Shown: piece after piece, positions 12,921 to 23,700 of the stretch
Layout of the letters: the number at the start of each line of letters is the position of its first letter
How positions within the stretch are numbered: position 1 is the stretch's first letter
From: Axinella damicornis
Taxonomy: Eukaryota > Porifera > Demospongiae > Axinellida > Axinellidae
NCBI GenBank assembly: GCA_963931865.1
Contig: OZ007511.1
Span: 9,464,824 to 9,528,823 of the forward strand
Reading direction: 5' to 3'
DNA length: 64,000 bases
Position numbers and translations under genes: made by a program
Notes under the pieces: generated by a model
Seen by the model: only the letters and a program-made list of their open reading frames with translations
The model's database searches: none
What the model was told of the DNA's origin: nothing

Positions 12921-13140
12921 GGCAAGCAAGCAAGCAAGCAAGCAAACATACACACGCACAGCGCAATGAAGTCACGCTAGTGTGGGGCTCGCTCAGGCTC
13001 GCCCCAATGAGCATAACAGCAACAGTCCAATAAGGTTCCTGTCATTTACACTTGCTTTACTCATTTACAGCAGATACCAATGTTGTGAAATGTATGCAGT
13101 GAAAACAATACATTCGAAGAGAATGCACAAATTGCTCTTT

Positions 13141-16100
13141 TTAGTGCAGTCTTGATAGGTCTTCGATCAGCTTCAAAACGTCCTCAACTTGAACTTCGAC
13201 CTCCATGCCTTGTGCATCATTTACCTAAAGAAGTAGACCAATTACAAACAGAATCAAATTCTGCAGTTTCAGAGGCAACCTCAGACAACACATTAGCTCA
13301 GTGCATTTTCAGGTCCTTGGGGTGGGGTTGGGGGGGGGGGGGGGGGGGGGGGAACCCTTCTCCTTCTGAGTCTGCTGGGGAAAACCAACTTGTGTTGTAC
13401 CTTGATTCCTTTGCAGACATCCTCCATCTGGGCCTGGGGCAGATCAAGAAACCTCTCCACCAGGTCTCCGTCAATGAACCCTTCAGGCATTTTTGTCCTG
13501 TGCTCTGTTCCGTACGAGCGATAGCTGTCCAACCAGGTCAAGGAAACAGAACTGCCACCATAACTGATCAAATAAGGGCGCTGAGAACCACAATTGGGAA
13601 ATGAAATTAGGAGGTTGCTAGGCAGTGGTTGCTAGGCAATGGTTTCTAGGCAATAGTTGCTAGGCAATGGTTGCTAGGCAATGGTTGAGGACAAAACTAT
13701 ATGACCCACAACAGTGTAAACAACACTGGAGCTTGAGTGATTATACGCAAAAAGTGCATCATTAATTTACAAGTGATGAACTGTGGTAGACGCATAATTA
13801 TGTGCATCATGGCAACTGTTGAGCTTTCCCGTCAGAGGACAAGAGCAGCAGCTCAGCAACAGTACTACATGTACCCTTAAGATTCTCACACCGAGCATGA
13901 AGTTACCAAGTACACTAAAAATAATGTCAATATCAATTCCTGATTCTACCATGAAAGTATGATCATATCCCAGATCACATGAGCTATGAAATATAGCAGA
14001 CCCAGCAGTAGATATAGAAGTAGATATAGGGACATGATGGTGGTAGATAGGTTTGCTTGTGAGTGATGGTTGCTAGGATACACCTCATGTTCGATGTTTC
14101 CCATGCTCTTGACAATGCTTGCCATCTTATTCTGCAGTTTCATAAGCAGCATGAAGGTCTCTGAAGTCAACTGACCAATCAGGCCTGCAGCAAGGGAGGA
14201 GGACATACTTATACACCAAACGTCCAGAAATAGACGGTTGGACAAATAGGGTCACACTCATGCTTTAGTCTGTTGAAATTGTTGCACTCCTGGTCGGAGA
14301 TTAAATAGTTCATGTAATGCGTAATGAGTAACTACTGCAATCTGTGACCATTCTGCGAAGATTCAGACACGCTCACTGCCACCTGTTGATACAAGTAGGG
14401 ATTCCCAGGCCCGTGCCGTTTTGGTTGCATGAAGAATGCGGAGGGCCTGGTATCTTTCGTCACGTGTGTGATGTCAAGGGTAGAAAGGGGTAGAAAGACT
14501 GGAAGTTTAATGTGGGCGTAGTGTGTCTCAGAACAGCAAGAAGAACGAAGGTACCAGGTAACACACCACATGTATCTATCTAGCGGGGGGCGACTGTCAT
14601 ACTCACCGAGCGTTGAAAGTGTAGGTAGTTGAATAACACGCAAACGTAGCGTCCTCGTTCTGAAAATTTGCCATTTGTTGATTACGTCATACTCACGTGA
14701 GGAAATATACCAGGCCCTCCCCGCTTTACCGTACTGCAAGCGACGAAAAGCTGGGCGTGGGACTGGGAACGAGGCTAATGTATAGCCTCGTACCCAGTCC
14801 CACGCCCAGCTTTTCGTCGCTGCTTAGTACGGTAAAGCGGGGAGGGCCTGGTACATTTCCTCACGTGAGCATGACGTAATTGAAAAACCGCAAAATTTTC
14901 AGAACGAAGACGCTACGTTTTGCGCGTTATTCAGCCATCTACACGTTCAACGCTCGGTGAGTATGACAGTCGCCCCCCGCTAGCTAGATACGTGTGGTGT
15001 GTTACCTGGTACCTTCGTTCTTCTTGCTGTTCTGAGGCCCACAACGCCCACGTTCAACTTCCGGTCTTTCTACCCCTTTCTACCCTTGACGTCACTCACG
15101 TGAGGAAATGTACCAGGCCCTCCCCGCTTTAACGTACTAAGCAGCGACGAAAAGCTGGGCGTGGGACTGGGAACGAGGCTAGCTAATGTACACATCTGCA
15201 CATACAGCTGCACGCTTATGTATTCATAGTGCTGATTATGTAGTCCTGGTAAGTATATTCATGAAGCAGGGACACTTCTTTGTGCTAAGGCTGCAGAAAT
15301 TCACATTGGTGGTGGATGCCTGAGTAGTGTTGCCTTTCCATTGGCTGCCATTGCTTGCTTTGGCCGCCATTGTTTGCTTTGGCCATTGCAGGCAGCACAT
15401 GAATTTCAAATCACTTACATGCATGTTAGTACAAGCTAGTGGATGCAGTCATAATCTGCTAAAGTGTATACAAGATGAAAGGCATCAGGCTGAAAATTGA
15501 GCTCAGGAGTGAGTTTAGGGGAGCATACAAACCTCACATTCCAAACTGCAGTCCACAATCATACCACGTTCCTATTCAATTGATGTGTGTGATTGAAAAA
15601 AAAATGTGGCGGCATACCAATGGCTCCGTGTACAGTGCCGTAGAGCAGAGGCCTCCCTTGTATAGGGGAGGGGGAGGAGCCTAGGGAACCTGCAGCAAAA
15701 GTTAAGGGAAAGAAGTATAGTACAGTGCCAATATTCACAGATTGTCCTAGCCTCTACAACATTTATATTTTGTGGATCAACAATTTGGGTAACATGTGGT
15801 AGGGTCTGTTCAATGCTTTCCTTGAAGTTTTAGCATGCGTCTCTCCGCATTTACATCAGTGATTGGTTGGCTTCATTTTGTGGGAATAGTTTTTGTGAAT
15901 CAACAATTCAGGTGACCACGCCCACTGATGGGTAACACGGCTTGTCACAGCTATCCCATTCTCACTCCGCTCTGCTGCTCTACCAAGCCTTCTACTGACC
16001 GGTGAACTTGACGTATGAGTCCTTATTGGAGGGGTACGCTGCTGTCCGTTGCTTTCCTTAGCTCTTTTAGCACACACCTCACTGTATTCGTATCAGTGAT

Positions 16101-19100
16101 TGAGACTGATGGAACATCCTCTGCTAATGGTCTTGTGAGTCGGAACTGGCAGCATACTTTTCAACATTTCACCTTCAAAGTAGTGGTACAGACTACAGAG
16201 CAAAGCCGATAAGAATGACAGTTACCGAACAAAAAGCAACAAGCACAAAGTGTGTGTGTCCGGGGCCATGTGACGCCATCATTATTTGTCGTTTTAGAGG
16301 GTGAACGTTTTCATGATCTAAGACCTACCTGTGAAACCCATGAAAATTATGTAGCTCAGATATTTGGCTGGCAACAGAAAACTGAGGCTATAGACAGGAC
16401 TGGACTGGGATTGGGGCCACTACATGTACCACAACCTTGTACCCATACCAGTTAGGAATGGACTGAGAATGAGACTGCTACAACAGTGTTGATCCCACAC
16501 TGGTTTGAAATGGAATGGAGCACAAATAGGTACAACACTCTAGAAGACACACACCTCTTCCAAACACATTGATGTTGTCTCCAATGTAGATACGAGATGG
16601 CTGCAACATGCATGCAAGGTCTGCCTCCACTGCAGCATCACTGGGAGGGGGGAGGAAGGGAGTGGGAAGGGAGGGGAGAGGGGTAGGGAGGGAGGGAGGG
16701 AGGGGGAGGAGGGAGAAGTGAGAGGGGAGAGAGGGGAGGGAGGGGGAAGGTGGGAGGGGGAAGGTGGGAGGGGAGGGAGGAAGGGAGTGGGAAGGGAGGG
16801 GCGAGGGGCAGGGAGGGAGGGAGGCAGGGGGAGGGGGGAGGAAGTGAGAGGGGAGGGAGGAAGGGAGGGAGGAAGATGGGAGGGGAGGGAGGAAGGGAGT
16901 GAGAGGGAGGGAGGGAGCGAAGGGGGAGAGAGGGGAGAGGGAGAGGAGGGGAGGGAGGGAGAACGGAGTGGGAAGGGAGGGGGTGGGAGTGAGGGGGAGG
17001 TGGGAGGGACGGAGGTAGGGAGGGAGGGAAGGAGGGAGGGAGGGAGGGAAGAGAGCACGATAATGGGAGGGGATGAAGTATGAGGGTGAATGGAGGAACT
17101 GTAATTAATGATATGACGTTGAATACCCACACACACACACACACCAGTCACATCACCACACGCGTCAACACTACCACACATCTCCAAAAATCCTCACCTG
17201 TTTTTTTGGCACACAAACACATGTCTGCCATCTGCTCCAATGAAGTTCTCATCGTCAATCATTTCAATAGCGGTCAGAAACACTGGATTCAGTGAAGTGT
17301 CCCGCGAACTCTATGGGAGGTGGAAAAAAATGGACTGAAGAGCCAGCCTCAAACTTTAATTGTCTTTGCCGAAGGTGCTGACTCCACAATAGATTTCATG
17401 AAGCTGGCACCTGCAGTAAAACTGGGAACTAGGCCCGAGGACGAAGCTACGCAAGGGCAATAAAGAATGACTTTGCTTTGGCTTTAACCCACAACTAACC
17501 ACCAGACTTGGTTACTGCTTGTTAGTGCCGAGCCAACCAATGCAAACCCTTTCCTAAATCAAGTGTGTAATCGGTATTGCTACCAGCTGAGCAAATCTCC
17601 CATCTCTTTACTCTCTACCTCCCCCTACCTCTTCATTACTTCTCAGCCTCCTCCCTACACTCTACTTCCTCCCTACCTCCTTACCCCACTACCTCCTCCC
17701 TGCCTCTCCAACTCCCCATCTCCTCCCTACCCCTCTTCCTCCTCCTATCCCTCTACCTCTTCCCTACCTCCTCTCTACTCCATACTTCCTATCTCTTTAC
17801 CACTCTACCTCCTCCCTATGTCTCTACCTCTCTTTGTCTCCCTACCTCCTCCAATCCTCCCTCCGGTTTGTATACCAGCAGTCGGAACGACCTAAGCAAA
17901 TCTCCAACCTGCAGTTAGAGTTCAAAGGTGAAATTTCAAAGTCCAAGGGGTGGTACCCTTGTACAATGTTGAAGTGACAGCTATATTCAAGCTAAATGGA
18001 GTAGCTTTTTAACATGGTTGCTATGATACAGTTACGCTAAACGGAACAGAGCTGGAAATGTTACATGCAGTTGCTAGTTTTACAAGTCACTATTGTAATA
18101 CAACTGATTGGCATTTTTCTTAGTCAGAATTCTCTTCTGCACGGCAACCAACTACTGCTGGTCGTCAATGTACAACACATTATCAAGTGGAGCTGAGAAT
18201 TAGGATCTGTGTACAGAAGTGTGTAATGTTGAACTTTCATGAGACTTTAATCCTTGAGTAAATCATGATGGTGTTCCTACGCCCTTCCTTCTTACGTTGG
18301 TTGGGCCATATAGGATTGCCATCACTGTAGCAGCGCTCGCTAACAGTTTGTTCTCACCAGGAGAAAGTCTTACCAGGATGAAGTCTCCCTTTGTTTTGAG
18401 GAACAGTGCAAGAATGCTGTTAGTGAAGGAAGTCTCCTCCTTCAATTCGCCCTCTTCCGTCCAGTTCAGTACTGACACCTGCAATTTTTGATAGAGAGAT
18501 AGATTGGTAATAGGTACGCAGGTAGACAGATAGATAGGTACGAAGCAGACAGATAGATAGGTACGCAGGTAGACAGATTAATAGGTATGTAGGCAGACAG
18601 ATAGATAGGTACGCAGGTAGACAGATAGATAGGTATGAGGCAGACAGATAGATAGGTATGTGCGTAGACAGATAGATAGGTATGTGCGTAGACAGATTAT
18701 ATATACAGGTATGTAGGTAGACAGGTAGAAAGATAGATAGACAGTTGGGTGGACACCTGGATAGCAGGAAGCTCTAAGAATGAGGATATACTTACTTTGC
18801 TGTTTTTGCTGTTTATAGAGGCGACCAGCTTCCCGTTGAAGGGGGCCACCTGGTAGACACACCCATTCTCTATTCGCTCATGCACCATCCGGAGAGTCTT
18901 GGCTATGGAAATAGGTTTGTGGTTATGAATCAATAGGGTTGGGAGATACTGAGAGTTAAACCTTGCATATATTTATTAACTGAAGGAAAGATATGATAAC
19001 TTCAAACAGAGATATATGAAGGGCTCAGTGGAAAAAGGGGATAAGCACTTTTGACCAACCCTAAAGGTCAAAGGTCAACTTTGTGTTTTCGCAGTGTAAC

Positions 19101-20655
19101 AAGACATTAAGGCTGAATTTCAATGGTTGAAAGGATGGACTGTTAAGATCCAGCCTTAATTGATTCAGAAAACACATGGCCATATGGTTGACCTTTGACC
19201 TTTAGAGTTGGTAAAAAACGCTTGTCCCCTTTTTCCACTGAGCCCTTCATATGCACACAGGGTTTCATACAGGATTTTTTGCTGGGGGGGGGGGGGGGAG
19301 GGGGGACACATGGCAACCCATGCAAGCCCTACCCCCTCCCATTCCCTCGGCACGTCATATCATACACAGGGTTGTGACCAACTGACATGTTTTGACATGT
19401 TCAGATCTGGGTACGTATTAGACTACCTGCCTCATTCATGTCATCGTGTACAGTACATGTAAATTTAGTGAAGCTTGCAACATCAGAAAGAAGAGCAGTG
19501 GCGGATCTAGAAATTCGGAAAGGGGGGTTCAGTGGTGAATGTAGTGAACAGAGGTGTGAAGCGCTGATCTGTCATCCGCGCAAAGCGCGGAAATTTTTTT
19601 TTCGCGGTCATTTTTCAATTGCCTGGATGGGCTGTCGTAGCACCTTCGTGCTTTGCACTGCACTGCCACTGCTCTCTGGTTTCCGTGCGATGACCGTCTG
19701 CATGACTCTCACAATGCGCTCTTGCTCTCGACGTCAATTCCGTTCCAATTAAGTGTACAAAAAAAATGTTTACCTACGTAGCTACCTAGCGCCTACGTAC
19801 ATATAGACGGTATGGTAGCTAGCTAAGTGAGTTGCCGGAAGTCAGAACCGAAGCAACTCTAGGCCTAGTCAAACGTCTGAAGATCAGTAAGGAACTGATA
19901 CGTGAGTGTGTAACTGTGCCTCATGGTTGTTGTTGCTGCATGCCACTGCTGCATAGTCATTCATGTGCCGCCAAAGGGGGTGCATTTGCACCCCCCTTAC
20001 CCCCCCTAAATCCGCCACTGAAGAGGGTAAATCCACAAATTGATTTTTGCTTACAAGTAGTCTTTAATGAGATTGTACATCACCGTATTTGCCTGTAAGA
20101 TGTAGCTAGCACACTTCACTTATTCACTACTCATACTGCTGCATGTCCAACCAGTTTAATACTTAATTTATATTGTCTTCTGTTTTCTGGGGGGGGGGGG
20201 GGGGGGGGGGGAAACTTCACCTGGGGGGGGGGGAATCCCACCCCTGTATGAAACCCTGGCACAGGAAGACAAACAGGTAATGTGCAGGATGAAAGGGTCA
20301 CATGGCCTTACACATCTCCCCCTCTCTCCCCTTCCCCCCACACCTCCCCTCTCCAAACACAACTAAGCCACAAAATTCCACATTCCCGTACTATAGTAAC
20401 ATTCCTCAGGCTTTCTATTCATGCGGTACACTGCGAGAGAAACAAAACAAGACTGGGCAGGTGGTCTGTGAAAGATGCCAGGCTTACTTTCTGTGACCTG
20501 GAACACCAACATTCTTCCCTTAGTGGGCTCTTTCTCGGCTGGATCCACGAAAGCAGTTCCCACGACAAAGAAGGTGCCCTTGGTTTCTCCTCCGAGCGCG
20601 CATGATGCAATGCTGACAGCATTTTCCCTCGGACACAGTTGGTATGCATGGAGGA
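13141..20655 (-). CDS. DDB1: DDB1 exons 16-25 of this window (rest of BPC, C-terminal helical domain)
   Basis: Exons in transcript order (minus strand): e16 20488-20655 ([25 protein letters not shown]), e17 18796-18902 ([18 protein letters not shown]), e18 18358-18478 ([28 protein letters not shown]), e19 17355-17410 ([18 protein letters not shown]), e20 17198-17310 ([17 protein letters not shown]), e21 16555-16640 ([15 protein letters not shown]), e22 15618-15689 ([13 protein letters not shown]), e23 14082-14184 ([19 protein letters not shown]), e24 13401-13524 ([17 protein letters not shown]) and e25 13141-13224 ([17 protein letters not shown], stop). e16 begins with the two bases that complete the codon left open by e15 on the far side of the 24.4-kb intron. 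e18 has an alternative donor at 18373 that would not match the phase of e19; the chosen donor adds five residues beside the position where other animals have GDLMRS. The e19 donor (GTTTGA) is weak. e23-e24 joined at the GT/C codon align without gaps to my memory of the vertebrate protein. Confidence 0.9.
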
Positions 20656-20671
20656 CTGTGGGGGTGTGGCA

Positions 20672-20710
<39 letters not shown>

Positions 20711-23700
20711 ACATGTGTGAGGCGAGTGACAAATAAACACTAGCTTCAGGCAAAAGTTGAACCAGCACTTAACAGTGAGTGGACAGTGAGCACTTACAAG
20801 TGAGCTGCACTTAATAACGTGCGACTACGGTATTACAATTGGATACCATAACAACCAGGAGCACATAAACAATACAGTTACAATTCAACATACAGTTACC
20901 AGCTGCCCTCTGCATGCCAGCGGACGACTCTTATGAGGTAAATACATATTGTATGCAAATTTTCTTTGTTGGCAAATGCGCAATTAACTGTCATGTGAAC
21001 TGAACAAAAGTGCACTCTGGTACATCCATCCTAATCATGTTGGTTGGGCTGCGGGTGAGCAGGTTTGCATAGCGCACAAGTCACACCACTCATCAACAAA
21101 TGTTTTAAACAAACTAAAATATTCTGTGAATGTATAATCCGGTCACATATAAGGTAGCATGCAGTACACATACGTACAGCCGATCTGTTCATTAGCATCT
21201 GAAGTTCTGTACATGAAAGTTTGGGTGACGTTCAAAATGCTCTCCGATGGTACGTTTGGGGGTATCAGTTCTACAATTAATAAAGCATACACATTTCATT
21301 CCACAAAACCATTCAAGAAATACACAAGGTATACATGTGTTCTGGAAATAGAGATGCTTCTTCGGCTCAGTTGCAGCAGCATGGTCGGCACTCACTGAGA
21401 GATGTGGTTTGGTATGATGTTTTCTTCTGTGAAGCAAAGACTGCCATCGTGAGAGGACTAGAATATTCATACTCACAAGTGCCAGGTGCTGTTCACTTTG
21501 TGGGGAGGAGCTCATGAAGGCTTCCACGATGGCCTGAAGAGCTGCAAGTGGGAGGCCTTCACACCAGCATAGTCTTAGTGTCTGGTTGACCCAGCAGAGA
21601 AATCAGAGCCAAGACGAACATCTCGCCTTTCGAGTCCTCTGGAAAATGTCCCAACTGTGAGAGCTCAAGGCTTTCTAAGGTCGTCTGGTGAGCAACTATC
21701 AAAGCAAAAAGAGGATACTGGACTACATGTACCGGTGCCACAGGCCAGCTTAGTTTAGCGCTTAGTTCTTTCAATCCACTGTAACCTTCTGGGACAGAAA
21801 AGAGAGGACCAAGGTCGGCAAGGGTGTCGACGTGAAGATCCAGGAGCTCCAGAGATTGGAGTACTAGGACTGCACTTTGTGAAACTGTTTGTAGAATGAA
21901 TCGAGCTATGGCTGGATTTCCATATGAGAAGTCCAAAATCATCTTCTGTAGCCGGGCGTTCTGTAGTACTTGCTGTAAGGTCCCACTCTCGATTCTCCGT
22001 CACCACAGCATACTTGTTTCAACATAGTTCACATCAACAGTGAGTACCCTCGGTAACGCACCAATTTTGATCAAGTAAGCAGCAGCCTCAACTTCGGACA
22101 TCTCTATGCAGTGGGTGGGTGTTAAGTAATGGGCATTCGTTCCTCAACAATACAGGAATGAATGATGGTGGATGGCAAGATCTCAAGAACTTGGTACCAT
22201 CTTTAAAGTAGCCTCGTTCCCAGGCTGCGTGGGAGGAGGAAAGACGTCTTTCCTCCTCCCACGCGGCCTGGGAACGAGGCTATCTTTAAAGATACTTGTG
22301 TGTGTTGCAAACATCATCTTTACAAGATTGTTACGGCAGTTTAGCTGTGAGTGTCGAAACATACCAAGAAGTAGATGCCAGACATAGGCAATGTATTGAG
22401 CACCTAGACAATCTTCGTACAAATGAAGTTTCATGAATGGGTTCCATGTATAAAATCTGACATCCCGTGGGAGCTCTTTCCACCATGGCCATATTGCATC
22501 TGTATCGATCTGATTGGCTACGGCTGTCTGTTCCAGATAGTAGTGATGTACTGGAGCAACCATTCTCAAAAGGGTATGCCAGTGATATACTGGCAGTAGG
22601 GCTAGCTCCTGTGGGGAGTACTCCATCACGTGACTGACCAGGTGCAGGAAATACTGCTCTCTGAGAGACAAGGGTTTCGTCCTCCATGTCTGATCACAGC
22701 TATCTGCTAATTGTTACATACTATGTACATGTAGGATTGTAGCTACTCTCAATCTGTTCACCACTAATGGTTTATGGTCACAAATTATGCTACCACCTGT
22801 GTACAGCCACTCTCTCAATCTGCAATCCAGTGGGCTCCAATCAGAACAGGAAGTACTAAACATCACTACTCAGTACATGTAATTGCATAGCTAAGGAGCT
22901 AAGGACCTAAGGAGTAGTAAAATGTGCTAGCTTGCTACATTACATAATTTACTGTACACTGTGAACAGTTAGAGATCAAAGGATGATCATGAGTCACGAC
23001 TACAAATGATTGCCGAGCGGGAAGCGAGGCAACTAATCGTGCAGTGTGGAGGTCAAATCTGAGCTAGTGCGACTATATATATTTGTCTGTAACGCATTTG
23101 AAGTGGCCCCGCACGTAAATTACGCGTTGGACCCCGGCCACCGCACGCGCAACCTTTGTCCTGTACAAAAATAATGGAGGAGTCGGTTTCTGACAGGAGA
23201 CGACGATTGACAAGGCAAAGAGTGCAGCGACATCGAGGGAGAACTGATGGGGCGAGGAGGGAGACTGCCAGAGCGGCTGACCGCAAGAGACTTGGCAGGC
23301 AAAATGAAGTTGACGTTCGTGTTCACAGAGAGTCGCTATCACTCGTGGTTATGTTCTGAAACTGCCAAATTGTATCAAAGCTTCCCGCGAGGCATCTCTG
23401 CGTGGTCAACCACGTATGCACTAGTACACATCTACACCTGGAAACAAAAGCATTACGTAGTCCCTTAACAGCGCAATGGAAAAGAACCCCCAATCACTCC
23501 AAGATGGCTGTGTCCTATATCTGCTTACACACACAGATGATATCCCTCCTCACGAGCTGGCCTTGTTGCCTAGACACTTGCGAAGCATCCTGCTGCACCT
23601 GGCTCCTCCAGTCTATCTCTACTACCTCGAACAAACTGCCGTGGCAAATCAAATCAACACAGAATTGATTTGGAAGGAAATCGGTGAACACTGTCAAGCT

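Noticed and set aside
15840..16455. Possible extra DDB1 exon between exons 21 and 22
   Set aside because: A segment near 16325-16395 has AG and GT borders on the minus strand, but its translation does not resemble DDB1, and exons 21 and 22 already join in phase.
16540..17187. Long Ser/Pro-rich and Gly/Glu/Arg-rich open frames
   Set aside because: They are translations of the (GGGA)n tract; the only real coding sequence here is DDB1 exons 20 and 21. The same holds for frames at 52215-53137, 54193-54675, 59465-60336 and 61634-62267.
22331..22687. Second open frame over the start of family copy A
   Set aside because: A shifted reading of the same family sequence; the family protein is in the frame giving [13 protein letters not shown].
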